Shown here: positions 8,514 to 19,100 of the stretch, one piece after another | Layout: each line of letters begins with the position of its first letter | Position numbering within the stretch: the first letter of the stretch is position 1 | Assembly (NCBI RefSeq): GCF_015546995.1 | Contig: NZ_JADMUH010000006.1 | Coordinates: 1-64,000, forward strand | DNA from: Streptococcus infantis | Lineage (GTDB): Bacteria; Bacillota; Bacilli; Lactobacillales; Streptococcaceae | Reading direction: 5' to 3' | DNA: 64,000 nucleotides | The notes under the pieces: model-generated | Told to the model about the DNA's origin: nothing | Seen by the model: the letters and a program-made list of their open reading frames with translations, nothing else | The model's database searches: none | Program-made: the position numbers and the translations under genes

Positions 8514-9794
8514 ATAAATAGAACGACTAACCACGATACCACCTGGTTTTTTAAATTCTAAATCCAGATAATCCTGATAGGTTCCAGGAACGATAAACCC
8601 TTGCGGGCTCAGGATATCTGTCCCAGCTTCTCCAACGATAGAATCTGCTAACAGAACACAGTTGGTACTGAGGACAAAGTAGGTTTTAAATTTAGATGAT
8701 GTGAACTTATAGAGTGTCGCATCAGCCTCGTGTTTCAGTTGATAAGAGTAGGTATGTTTGACCTCTCCTTCCCTTCTTTTCAGCAGTTGTGAACTTGGCT
8801 CCCAAGGTATCAAGAGGCTTTCTATCTCTCTCAATCGTTCTTCGATGGCTTTTTTCTGTTGTTCAGACAGGCTTAAACCATAGGCGAATAGGGTTTTCTG
8901 GCTTTCTCTCTTACAAAGTTCAATATATTTTTCACGATTAGCCTTAAATAATACTCCGTCACCGATTGCCCCAAACAAGCGCTCTGAGTGAGGGTCATAA
9001 GAACCGTAGGAAATAACCTGACCTTGGTAGCAAATATCTACATGGCCCATGGCCAAGAAGAAGGATGATTCTGAAGTATGGATGAAAATTTCTAAGTCAA
9101 CAGATTTTTCATTTTTTCTCTCCAAATGCACTTCGTTTTCTTCCGTCTGATGGGTAGCTAAGGTTTCATTCCATCTTCGTAAGGTACTAATAGGAATTAA
9201 AGCCGTCACAAATATAGGCAGTGTCATTCTCATTCTGCGCTTCAGCTTTGGATTACTTCTCCCTTTTTCAAAAAAGAATCCATCCCTGACACTACTCGCT
9301 CCCAACATGATTAAGTAAAAACCAAGCAGGAGCAACTCAAAATTTGTTGCATCATGAAAAGGGGAGATACTATAGAGACCAAATCCCATCATCCACAAAG
9401 CATCGAATAAGTAATTGACCCTTGGGCGAATATGATTCTTCCGATAAATCAACCAGGTAATCAGGCTAATCAGACCTGTAAACAATTGATAACTACCAAT
9501 AGAAATAACCAAGACATAGAGGGCAATCCCCTGCAAGATGACAGAGTCAAATAGAATGACTGCAAGAAAGAGTTTGGCTAGAGTTACAAAAATATTTTCT
9601 CTGCGAGACTTTTCCTGAAACCATCGCGTCAATAGTTGCCAAACGGCAGACAAAGAAAAATAACCCATTAATAGCTGGTAACCTAACATCGGTACCAGCT
9701 GCCCAAAACAAATCAAGAGAAGGCCTAGGGTTATGGCTACTGCACCTTCCCCTAGACTTCTCCATTTACTATAAATTTCGAAAAACTTAAACAT
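8511..9794 (-). CDS. Multi-pass membrane protein with a cysteine-protease-like C-terminal domain
   Basis: A 427-residue protein of unknown function, last in the folate operon, overlapping folB-folK by 8 bp. Residues about 15-205 hold six or seven hydrophobic segments, in a pattern like the DUF308/HdeD membrane family. After a charged linker, residues about 233-425 form a soluble domain with His251 in [10 protein letters not shown] and Cys379 in [14 protein letters not shown] His before a Cys in this setting recalls DUF4105-like, permuted papain-type proteases, but I cannot confirm that by reading alone. A related gene sits at the end of the pneumococcal folate (sul) operon, so the link is conserved, yet no folate role is evident. 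Confidence 0.6.
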   Translation of the reverse strand: MFKFFEIYSKWRSLGEGAVAITLGLLLICFGQLVPMLGYQLLMGYFSLSAVWQLLTRWFQEKSRRENIFVTLAKLFLAVILFDSVILQGIALYVLVISIGSYQLFTGLISLITWLIYRKNHIRPRVNYLFDALWMMGFGLYSISPFHDATNFELLLLGFYLIMLGASSVRDGFFFEKGRSNPKLKRRMRMTLPIFVTALIPISTLRRWNETLATHQTEENEVHLERKNEKSVDLEIFIHTSESSFFLAMGHVDICYQGQVISYGSYDPHSERLFGAIGDGVLFKANREKYIELCKRESQKTLFAYGLSLSEQQKKAIEERLREIESLLIPWEPSSQLLKRREGEVKHTYSYQLKHEADATLYKFTSSKFKTYFVLSTNCVLLADSIVGEAGTDILSPQGFIVPGTYQDYLDLEFKKPGGIVVSRSIY

Positions 9795-10608
9795 TTTCTT
9801 TCTCCAATTGACGATATAAGTGACGAATCGGTTGTCCTAGGACTGGATGGATGAAATGAGGCGCAATTTCCTGCAGAGACTCTAAGACAAAGAGTCGCTC
9901 AGCAAGATAAGGATGCGGCAAGATGAGATTATCGTTATAAATGACCTGATCCTCCATAAAAAGCAAGTCCAAGTCAATCAAACGAGGTCCCCAATGCACT
10001 TCTCTGACCCGTCCCATCTCTGATTCAATGCTCAATAAGGTATCTAACAAGACTGGGGCTGGAAGCCAAGTTTCGACTTCAATGACCTGATTAGCAAAAC
10101 TATCTTGTTCTACACCACCCCATGGCTCAGTTGTAATCACACTAGATTCTTTAAGAATACGAATCCCTCGAGTACGCATCTTGTCAAGAGCTAGTTCGAG
10201 ATTAGCCGTCTTATCCCCCATATTGCTACCTAGAGCAATAAAGGCTCTTTGTTTGCGGCGATGGATGGTTACTGAACAGGTGTCTAGTGGTAGATGAATA
10301 GGCGCCCATGGTTTTTTGAGTTCCAGTTTAATTTCTTGAACTATTGGATAGGTTTCAAAAGTGCGCTCTACTAGTTTGTAGGCAACTGTTTCAATCAAGT
10401 CTTCAGTGGTTTCCTGAAACCAAGTCGTCCATTGCTGACAGATCTCGCCATAATGGACAGAAGCTTCCAAATCTAAGTCCGTAGCAGCCTTGGTCATATC
10501 ATAGGATAAGCTTGCTGAAATGACAAATTTTTGTCCCAGTTCTTTCTCACTAGGAAAAACCCCATGGAAGGCAAAAATTTCCAAATCCTTAATGCGCAAT
10601 TGATCCAT
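9787..10608 (-). CDS. sulD: Bifunctional dihydroneopterin aldolase / HPPK (SulD)
   Basis: A 273-residue fusion catalysing two consecutive folate steps: dihydroneopterin aldolase, then 6-hydroxymethyl-dihydropterin pyrophosphokinase. Residues 1 to about 118 are FolB-like ([19 protein letters not shown]). From about 123 the protein is FolK ([12 protein letters not shown]) with the HPPK signature [11 protein letters not shown]. The fusion corresponds to pneumococcal SulD. It lies 38 bp after folE in the same operon and overlaps the following membrane-protein gene. Confidence 0.95.
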   Translation of the reverse strand: MDQLRIKDLEIFAFHGVFPSEKELGQKFVISASLSYDMTKAATDLDLEASVHYGEICQQWTTWFQETTEDLIETVAYKLVERTFETYPIVQEIKLELKKPWAPIHLPLDTCSVTIHRRKQRAFIALGSNMGDKTANLELALDKMRTRGIRILKESSVITTEPWGGVEQDSFANQVIEVETWLPAPVLLDTLLSIESEMGRVREVHWGPRLIDLDLLFMEDQVIYNDNLILPHPYLAERLFVLESLQEIAPHFIHPVLGQPIRHLYRQLEKENV

Positions 10609-10646
10609 AACTAGTCCTTTCTAGAAAAAATCGTTTGAGTCGATTT

Positions 10647-11201
10647 TTATAACCCCATGAGACGGTATGCTTGATCTCTAAGATCTTTATCCGTTTCAAA
10701 CACTCCACGAGCTACTGTTGTCAAGGTTGCAGTTCCTGGTTTTCGAACACCACGCATGCTCATACACATATGCTCTGCTTCAATAACAACGAAAGCACCT
10801 TTGGCACCTAGATAGTCCATCAAAGCATCAGCCACTTCGATATTCAAGCGTTCTTGAATCTGTGGTTTTTTGGCATAAACTTCCACAGTACGAGCTAGCT
10901 TTGACAAACCTGCCACACGTCCGTCTGGAATGTAGGCGATATGAGCTTTTCCATAAAAGGGCAAGAAGTGATGTTCACACATGGTATGGAAAAAGATATC
11001 CTTTTCCACTACCATATTGTCATCAATAATCTCAAAGGATTTTGACAGGTGCTCTTCAGCAGTTTGCCCAAGACCTGAAAAAATCTCCTGGTACATGCGA
11101 GCTACACGTGCAGGAGTTTCCTGCAAGCCTTCGCGGTTAACATCTTCACCGACCGCTTCGATAATCATTTTTACAGCCGTCTCAATCTTTTGTGTATCCA
11201 T
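10647..11201 (-). CDS. folE: GTP cyclohydrolase I
   Basis: A 184-residue enzyme converting GTP to 7,8-dihydroneopterin triphosphate, the first step of folate synthesis. The zinc and catalytic motif [11 protein letters not shown] and the later CMSMRGV are present. The length is typical for the short bacterial type I enzyme. It begins 3 bp after the folC stop, third in the operon, and may be translationally coupled. Confidence 0.97.
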   Translation of the reverse strand: MDTQKIETAVKMIIEAVGEDVNREGLQETPARVARMYQEIFSGLGQTAEEHLSKSFEIIDDNMVVEKDIFFHTMCEHHFLPFYGKAHIAYIPDGRVAGLSKLARTVEVYAKKPQIQERLNIEVADALMDYLGAKGAFVVIEAEHMCMSMRGVRKPGTATLTTVARGVFETDKDLRDQAYRLMGL

Positions 11202-11204
11202 TCT

Positions 11205-12503
11205 CTAGTTTTTCCTCTCCATCAGATAGGCTCTTACCTGGCTCAAGAAATACAAGGAGCCCGTGATGATCCTAACTGTTTTTTCCTCTTCATTTTCCGT
11301 TTTTTTCTGATCTAGAAATGCCTGCCAACTTTGATAATTGAGATTTCTAGAATGAGCTGCTTGTCTGAGCACCTCTTCGGCGGTTGCTCGTCCATCATCA
11401 AAGTTCGTTAGTGTAAGCTCAGTATCTGGCAAGGTCTCTAATAAATCTAACATGTCCTCCAAGGCCTTGGTTTTTATACATGTAAAAAGTATCTCCTTGT
11501 GATAATCAACAAAGCGTTCTTCCAAAGTTGCCAACAAAGCCTTGATGGCATGAGGATTGTGGGCCCCATCCAAAATCATCAAGGGACTTCTAGAAACAAC
11601 TTCAAAGCGTCCAGGCCAGCTTGTTTCTTCTAAAGCTTGAGCCACTAAAGCATTATCTGGTAATTCTCGACCAGTCACTTGGCAATAGCTATCTAACAAG
11701 GCCAGAGCCATCCCAGCATTCTCTACCTGGTGCAAACCCAGCAATCCTGTCTGAAAACGACCTTGTCTTTGTGGACTTGTATAGTCAAAGACTTCTCCCG
11801 TCCCCACACTCTCTTGATGACTGACTTGATAATCTCTTCCATAAACAAGCCTAGAAGCCTCTTTCGCTTTCGCGATTTGGTTGATAACTGCTAGGGCTTC
11901 TGGGACAATATTCCCTGTTACTAAGGGAACTCCTTGTTTGATAATCCCAGCCTTCTGCTCTGCGATGGATTCCAAGCTATCCCCTAGTAGAGCTACATGG
12001 TCCAACCCAATAGTCGTAATACCTGTTAAGATAGGCTGGCAAACATTGGTGCTATCCAAAAGTCCTCCCATACCTACTTCCATAATAGCCACATCGACTC
12101 GCTCAGAAGCAAAATAATCATAGGCTATAGCAGTGATAATCTCAAACTCTGTCGTCCCCTGCAAATCATGAGCATGCTCTCCTTCAAGTAGTGAGCGATA
12201 GTCCGACATCAAGACTTCTAATCTCGCTTCTGGGATGGATTCTCCGTTAATGGTAATCTGGTCTGTATAATGAATCAGATAGGGAGAGCTAAAGACACCA
12301 ACTCTTAGTTCCATCTTTTCCAACATATTTTTCAAAAAAGCTATGGTAGATCCCTTACCATTGGTTCCACCGATGTGGATAACCTTGAGCTTCAGATGGG
12401 GATTGCCACGTAAGGCTAACAATTCCACCATCCTCTCCAAGCCGAAATTCGGTTGATCTGTCCGATAGTTTGCTATCCACTGATTCGTTTCGTTTTTATT
12501 CAT
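11205..12503 (-). CDS. folC: Dihydrofolate synthase / folylpolyglutamate synthase
   Basis: A 432-residue Mur-ligase-family enzyme that adds glutamate to dihydropteroate and then to folates. The nucleotide-binding loop HIGGTNGKGS is near residue 44, followed by the family motif TTEFEIITAIAYDYF and, later, LDGAHNPHA in the C-terminal ligase domain. It starts one base after the folP stop codon, so it is co-translated with it. Confidence 0.96.
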   Translation of the reverse strand: MNKNETNQWIANYRTDQPNFGLERMVELLALRGNPHLKLKVIHIGGTNGKGSTIAFLKNMLEKMELRVGVFSSPYLIHYTDQITINGESIPEARLEVLMSDYRSLLEGEHAHDLQGTTEFEIITAIAYDYFASERVDVAIMEVGMGGLLDSTNVCQPILTGITTIGLDHVALLGDSLESIAEQKAGIIKQGVPLVTGNIVPEALAVINQIAKAKEASRLVYGRDYQVSHQESVGTGEVFDYTSPQRQGRFQTGLLGLHQVENAGMALALLDSYCQVTGRELPDNALVAQALEETSWPGRFEVVSRSPLMILDGAHNPHAIKALLATLEERFVDYHKEILFTCIKTKALEDMLDLLETLPDTELTLTNFDDGRATAEEVLRQAAHSRNLNYQSWQAFLDQKKTENEEEKTVRIITGSLYFLSQVRAYLMERKN

Positions 12504-12504
12504 C

Positions 12505-13458
<954 letters not shown>

Positions 13459-13487
13459 TCAAATTTCATTTAGATTGGTATTCCTCT

Positions 13488-13517
13488 ATTTTACTGTTTT
13501 TTTTGGATTCTGTCCAA
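13488..13517 (-). promoter_or_regulatory. Promoter of the folate operon
   Basis: Minus strand: TAAAAT at 13488-13493, with TGGACA (13511-13516, 17-bp spacer) or TTGGAC (13512-13517, 18-bp spacer) as the -35 box. An eight-A tract fills the spacer. It lies 39 bp before the GTG start of folP. Confidence 0.65.
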
Positions 13518-13552
13518 TTATCCCTCAGTACTCCCAAACTTTAAAAAAGCGC

Positions 13553-13740
13553 AAAAAAAGAGAGTGGAACAGAAATCGGTAATTCGTTAGAATTCGATTT
13601 CGTCGTTCCACCTCCGCACAGTTGAGTAGGGTTGTAAAAGCTGATGAAATCAGCGTAGTAGAGGCCACTCAACTACTGCGTCCTGCTCGACAACCCAAAG
13701 ACAATTGAGAGGCTAGAACTTTTGTCCCAGCCTCTTTTTT
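13553..13740. repeat. 188-bp highly folded intergenic element between pgk and folP
   Basis: A block with imperfect terminal inverted repeats (AAAAAAGAGAGTGGAACAG at the left; complement of the right end AAAAAAGAGGCTGGGACA). It contains a long left hairpin (13564-13611, arms GTGGAAC / GTTCCAC, GAAATCG / CGATTTC, AATTC / GAATT). In the middle are nested inverted pairs: GTTGAGT 13621-13627 with ACTCAAC 13667-13673, GGGTTGT 13629-13635 with ACAACCC 13690-13696, and GCTGAT/ATCAGC 13640-13654. A right hairpin follows (13708-13735, AGAGGCT / AGCCTCT). Each end hairpin is followed by T outward. It terminates pgk and may be a small mobile repeat. Confidence 0.7.
13564..13611 (-). terminator. pgk terminator, the left hairpin of the folded element
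   Basis: A 48-nt hairpin with three stacked stems, followed on the minus strand by CTCTC and seven T. It lies about 140 bp beyond the pgk stop, inside the repeat. Confidence 0.75.
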
Positions 13741-13746
13741 ATATTC

Positions 13747-14946
13747 TTATTTTTCAGTCAAAGCAGCAAGTCCTGGAAGTTCTTTACCTTCAAGGAGTTC
13801 CATTGAAGCTCCACCACCAGTAGAGATCCATGAGAATTTGTCTGCACGGCCAAGGTTGATCGCAGCAGCAGCTGAGTCACCACCACCGATGATTGATTTA
13901 ACGCCTGGTTGTTTCACGATAGCGTCCATCACACCGATTGTACCAGCTTGGAAGTCAGGGTTTTCAAATACACCCATTGGTCCGTTCCATACAACTGTTT
14001 TCGCACCAGTCAATTCTTGGTCGAATTTAGCGATTGATTTAGGACCGATATCAAGACCAAGGAATCCTGGGTCTACTGCTTCACCTTCAGTATCTTTCAC
14101 TTCAGTGTAGTCAGCAAATGCGTTCGCTTCTTTTGAGTCAACTGGCAAGATCAATTTACCATTTGATTTTTCAAGAAGAGATTTAGCAACATCCAATTTG
14201 TCTTCTTCTACAAGTGAGTTACCGATTTCGATACCTTGTGCTTTGTAGAATGTGTAAGTCATACCACCACCGATAAGAACTTTATCAGCTTTTTCAAGCA
14301 AGTTTTCGATAACACCAATCTTGTCTGAAACTTTTGAACCACCAAGGATGGCTACGAATGGACGTTCTGGAGCTTCAACTGCTTCTTTGATGTAAGCAAT
14401 TTCGTTTTCAAGAAGGAATCCAGCAACAGCTTTTTCAACGTTTGCTGAGATACCAACGTTAGATGCGTGTGCACGGTGAGCTGTACCGAATGCATCGTTT
14501 ACGAAGATACCATCTCCAAGTGATGCCCAGTATTTACCAAGTTCAGGATCGTTTTTAGATTCTTTCTTGCCGTCAACATCTTCGTAACGAGTGTTTTCAA
14601 CCAAGAGAACTTGTCCATCTTCAAGAGCGTTAACAGCTGCTTCCAATTCAGCACCACGAGTAACACCTGGGATAAATTTAACTTCTTGACCCAATTTAGC
14701 AGCCAAGTCAGCAGCTACAGGAGCAAGTGATTTACCTTCTTTATCTGCTTCTTCTTTTACACGTCCAAGGTGAGAGAAGAGGATTGCACGTCCACCTTGT
14801 TCAAGGATGTACTTGATAGTTGGAAGAGCTGCAGTGATACGGTTGTCGTTAGTGATCACGCCATCTTTTACAGGTACGTTGAAGTCAACACGAACGAGAA
14901 CTTTTTTCCCTTTCAAGTCAACGTCTTTAACAGTCAATTTTGCCAT
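13747..14946 (-). CDS. pgk: Phosphoglycerate kinase
   Basis: A 399-residue glycolytic enzyme producing ATP and 3-phosphoglycerate from 1,3-bisphosphoglycerate. The N-terminal signature [12 protein letters not shown] and substrate residues DNRI are present, as are the SHLGR loop and the C-terminal GGGDSAAA nucleotide loop. Length is standard. Codon use is visibly biased to highly expressed codons compared with its neighbours. The ribosome site GAAGGAG precedes ATG. It is a single gene with an extended -10 promoter. Confidence 0.98.
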   Translation of the reverse strand: MAKLTVKDVDLKGKKVLVRVDFNVPVKDGVITNDNRITAALPTIKYILEQGGRAILFSHLGRVKEEADKEGKSLAPVAADLAAKLGQEVKFIPGVTRGAELEAAVNALEDGQVLLVENTRYEDVDGKKESKNDPELGKYWASLGDGIFVNDAFGTAHRAHASNVGISANVEKAVAGFLLENEIAYIKEAVEAPERPFVAILGGSKVSDKIGVIENLLEKADKVLIGGGMTYTFYKAQGIEIGNSLVEEDKLDVAKSLLEKSNGKLILPVDSKEANAFADYTEVKDTEGEAVDPGFLGLDIGPKSIAKFDQELTGAKTVVWNGPMGVFENPDFQAGTIGVMDAIVKQPGVKSIIGGGDSAAAAINLGRADKFSWISTGGGASMELLEGKELPGLAALTEK

Positions 14947-14980
14947 TAGATATGACTCCTTCTTTTTTTTTTACGTGTTA

Positions 14981-14989
14981 ATTATATCA
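14981..14989 (-). promoter_or_regulatory. Extended -10 promoter of pgk
   Basis: Minus strand TGA TATAAT (hexamer 14981-14986, TGN at 14987-14989), 35 bp before the ATG. No good -35 box is seen at 17 bp, as is common for extended -10 promoters. Confidence 0.75.
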
Positions 14990-15326
14990 CAAAATCAATA
15001 AAAGAGATAGCAAAACCTTAAACTTTTCCTTGAAACGGCTCTATCTAGTAAAGTAAACTCAATCTTTACTTTCTAAGGAAATCCCTCACTGTTTATGTCT
15101 TCATCTATGGTATGTTGCTCATTTATAAAGGAAGAGCTATTGTCTGGAGTTGTGTCTTTATTTTTTCTTAACTAACTCTTCAGAAACTGCTCAATTTTCA
15201 AAATCTATTCTATTTTGAAAGTTTTTCATTGCAATAGAAAAACTCACAAAAATATTATCATCGCATATCTAAGAGTTGAACCATTTTTGTTCAGTTTAAT
15301 TTCAATTTAAAGACCTATCTGCATTT
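14990..15326. other. 337-bp AT-rich gap without a recognisable gene
   Basis: Both strands are broken by stops. The only structure I see is a perfect 9-bp inverted repeat, TTTCAAAAT / ATTTTGAAA (15196-15204 with 15212-15220), and a weaker pair AGTAAAG / CTTTACT near 15050-15075. The first lies about 100 bp downstream of the following minus-strand gene and has no clear T tract, so I do not call it a terminator. Confidence 0.5.
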
Positions 15327-15863
15327 CTAATTAAACCTGTCCTGATACTTCATATTAAACAACCACTGCAGATTGATGAGGGGTTTACTCTGTACATCAA
15401 GTATGGGTTTAAGGGTCTCTCTAATCTCTCCTTTTATCTTTGTCTCATCAATTGTTGCAGTATCAATTCCTTTATACTCTTTATCGAGAGCCCACTCAAG
15501 CTCAAAATTCTTATCAAACTTATAGGACACATCGTTTTTATCATTGTAGTGATAACCTTCATCAAACTCACTAAAACTGGTAGGATGACCACTTGAATCG
15601 ATAGAATTTTCGATAAAATTCGCTCCATCATCATCATAGCGAATACCTTCAATTTTCGGAGTATAAATCTCCCCCATGTTTTCAATCAACATGACTAAGT
15701 CGGGTTCTCTTCCTTCCTTATGAGGCATCCGTTGCGCATAATAAACTGAGTTAGATAGCAAATTAATCGTAGTAACAGCATACATACTCGCTCCTATAAA
15801 TACTACTAAGCCAATGCTCACTACTACAATGTTTACAGCAATGACTACTTTTAATAATTTCAT
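15327..15863 (-). CDS. Hypothetical membrane-anchored protein
   Basis: A 178-residue protein I do not recognise. Residues about 5-30 are one hydrophobic helix preceded by MKLLK, giving an N-terminal anchor or uncleaved signal. There is no lipobox cysteine. The remainder is hydrophilic and rich in Asp, Glu and Tyr (DDDGANF, DEGYHYNDKNDV) and would face outward. The ribosome site AAAGGAAAAAGAAG precedes ATG, so expression is likely. It lies alone between pgk and the large surface glycosidase, where pneumococcus, as I recall it, has no gene. No catalytic motif is visible. Confidence 0.65.
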   Translation of the reverse strand: MKLLKVVIAVNIVVVSIGLVVFIGASMYAVTTINLLSNSVYYAQRMPHKEGREPDLVMLIENMGEIYTPKIEGIRYDDDGANFIENSIDSSGHPTSFSEFDEGYHYNDKNDVSYKFDKNFELEWALDKEYKGIDTATIDETKIKGEIRETLKPILDVQSKPLINLQWLFNMKYQDRFN

Positions 15864-16027
15864 CTTCTTTTTCCTTTCTTATTCCCAAACCAATTCTTGA
15901 TGGGATTAAGGATAAATAGCTTTTAAAATTCAATATACATAATCAATCTTCAAAGCAAAACATGCAGATATCTCACTACAACAATCCTTATGAAATTATA
16001 AAAATCTTAACATAAACATTCTAAGAA

Positions 16028-16065
16028 TGCAAAAAGGCAGGAGCCAAAAATGGCTCTTGCCTTTT
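16028..16065 (-). terminator. Terminator of the endo-beta-N-acetylglucosaminidase gene
   Basis: Stem AAAAGGCAGGAGCC / GGCTCTTGCCTTTT (16032-16045 with 16052-16065), about 40 bp after the stop codon, followed by T on the minus strand. Confidence 0.85.
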
Positions 16066-16105
16066 AATACTATTATCTTGTCAGACGGTAATTTAGAAGT
16101 CCAAC

Positions 16106-19100
16106 TTAATCTTCTTTTTTCTTTTGGGCAAGTAATCCGAAACTACCCAGAACTCCAACCAATCCAAGGGCAAGGAGATTTGCATCTACTTCTTCACCTG
16201 TATTTGGAAGTTGTTTTCCTTCAGGTTTCTCAACTTGTGCTTCTGCTTTTGCTGGTTCTTGCTTCGCTGCTTGTGCTACTGGAGCAGGGGCAAGAGGTTT
16301 GTCAGCTTGGGCATCAACTTTTGGTCCAATCTCAACAATCTCAGTTACAGTTTCTTTGATAAGCTCTGTTCCCTTAAGACTGCGGTTGCCTTCTGCGTCA
16401 ACTTCTACAAGATTTCTACGAAGCCCATCAACTCCTGCCTGAACAATTCGACGTTCTCCTGCTTTAAGACTAGGATTTACTCGTTCTTCATGGTCGTATG
16501 CAACCTTTTCTTCCTCAACAACCAATGCTGGATTGCTGATAGTCAAATCTTTGACTCCGTCTAGCGGTTGAACACGACTTTCTACCTTCGTACCAACTTC
16601 AGTAATCTCAGCCACTGCTTCCTTGACTACTTCTGTCTCAAGAAGAGTGCGGTTGCCTTTGGCATCAACTTCAATCAGACGACGAGTCTGACCTTCTACA
16701 CCCGCCTGAACGACTCGACGTTCACCCAACAAGAGGTCTCCTGCTGGACGTTCTTGGCGTTCGAAGGCTTGAGTTTCTGTTTCAACCACTAGCTCAGGTA
16801 GAGCTTCAACTGTTGGAGCCACTTCATCTTCTAAGCTACCCACATGATGGCTTTCTTCAACTAGAAGTTTTTTATTGAGCTCTTCCTTCAGGTTGGCAAA
16901 TGCTTCTGGGCTTGGATTTGTTGAGCCAATAAGAGTTTCTGCTTGAGCGATGATTGGATCGTCTGCATTTTTCTCACGAACTTTTCCTAGAAGAATTTCA
17001 AGCTCTTCCTTAGCTGTTTGATAAAGCTGTACACCATTCAAGTCTGCACCAGCTTGTTTCAAGTCATTCAAGGCTTGGTTGACTGCTTCTTGACTAGCAT
17101 CGTGGTTTTCTAAGATAGCTTTTGCTGCATCAATCTTCTCAACAAGAGTTGCTTGTTTTGCTGCATCCGCAAATGTATAAGCTACTGTTTCTTTGCGACC
17201 TTGAGCAGATGTGATTTCTTGTTTCAGATATTCGTCGTTAATGGCTGCCTTAGGTGATACTAGAACATCAAATTCGACAGTTTGTCCTTGATAGTGCAAC
17301 TCAAGTTTTTGACGGCCTGTTTTTTGAGAATCATAGCCTGTAATTTCGACTCCTTGGTCTGTAAAGCTATGTTCTGTCTCAGATTCATCATCATACAAGA
17401 CCTTGAAGCGTCCCTCTGATAAGTCAAGTGTATCGCCTACAAAGTAATCAATTTTCGGTTGCTTGCTAATATACAAGGCTGCGACTTCTTTTGGACCAGC
17501 TTCTTCACCAGTGACTTGAACCTTAAAGCTACCTGCAACTGGAAGACCAAGATAGGCTACTGTCAACTCTTGTTCGCCATGGTGGTGAGCATCATAGCCG
17601 TTAACAACTACACCTGCATGACTGAGGTTGATGACTTCGTCTGCTTCTTCACCCTCGTATTTGACACGAAGAAGACCACCTTTGAGATTCAATTCCTCAT
17701 CATCTTGGTAAGTTGTCTTTTTAGGTGCTACTTCTAGACTGACAGCCTTAATCTTTCTCTCATCCTGAGGAATCGTCACAGCAAGAGTATTACTGATTTC
17801 TTTACCTGGCAATTGTGTACGATAGTAAAGAAGGCTTGGACGTTTTTCAAAACTCAATGGTTCTGTTGCCAAATCTCCTCCAACTACTGTATTTAAAGTA
17901 GCGATAGGAGTCTGTGAATCTGCCTTGTCATAGACTGTAATTGTTGCTCCAGCAGGAACTTCTGAGAATCCAAGCTGGATCTTATTGTCCGTCAGAACAC
18001 GCGCTGCAACTTTAGCCATTGGAATGTTTTGGCTCTCCGTATCAAGAGTTTCATACATCTTCCAGTTGTAGATACGAATGGCTTTCCATGGTGTTCCATT
18101 GTCAGACGTGATGACGTTCAAGCGCCATTCTTGCGCAGTGATTGGGCTATCAAGGGTGATATCTGAAACATGGGCTTTATTGCCACGAACAGCTTTAGCT
18201 AGTTTCCATTCTCCAGCTTCATCCTTATAGTAGAGGTCAAAATCCTTCGTATTCATCAAACCATCGTTGACAGATTCTCCACCAGCACCGGCATGGTCCA
18301 TGACCCATCTAACGACACGGCGTGGTTGTGTCAAACGGATATCAACGCTACCACTCAACTGAGCAGAAGACCATTTATCAGATAAGCTAGTGATAGTTCC
18401 ATTCAACATACCTTCGATACCTTCGCCGCCTTCTGTGTCTGGGAAGGTACTTCCGATAACAGTCGCTCCTGGAACGATATTTTCTGCTAATGGTCTTGGA
18501 AGACTTGTGTCTTGGACAGTCATTCCCCACTCAAAGTTTGTAGTTGCTGCTTCAGAACGAAGGCCATTCTTCCCAACTGCGACAACCTTCAACTCTTGAC
18601 TAGTACCAGTTGCACTAGCTGAACGGCTAACTTTTGGTAGGTAGATCGTAGTGGCAGATGAACCTGTCAATAGGCGCCAAGCATCGCCATCCTTCTCATA
18701 AACTTCATAGAAATCAGCATCTTTATTTCCAGTAAATTGGACAATGGCTTCTGCTTCTTGGGCATTTTTAAGGGATTGTTTAGCTACTTTAAGAGCTGTC
18801 GGTGCTTGAGGAGCCTCTTGATTATTTGTTACAGTCAACTCACCCAAGTTAAATTGATAGCCCTTGAGGGCAGCAGTATTTTCAAAAGCGAGCTTGATAC
18901 CGTAAATGGTCTGACCTGCCAATGCACTCAAGTCAAATTCATCTTTTGTCCAATCGTCAGATAGAGTCAGTTCTTTACGAGCATTCTCTCCACCATAAGT
19001 ATAGTTTTTCTGAGTCGCAAACTCTACATAGACCTTGCTTCCCTTACCACCTTTATGAGCAACACGAAGTTTTGTTTTATCTGTTACTTCCAGTTTTGTA

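Noticed and set aside
13553-13740. The folded intergenic element as a BOX or RUP repeat
   Set aside because: The sequence does not contain the boxA or RUP ends that I remember, so I leave the family unnamed.
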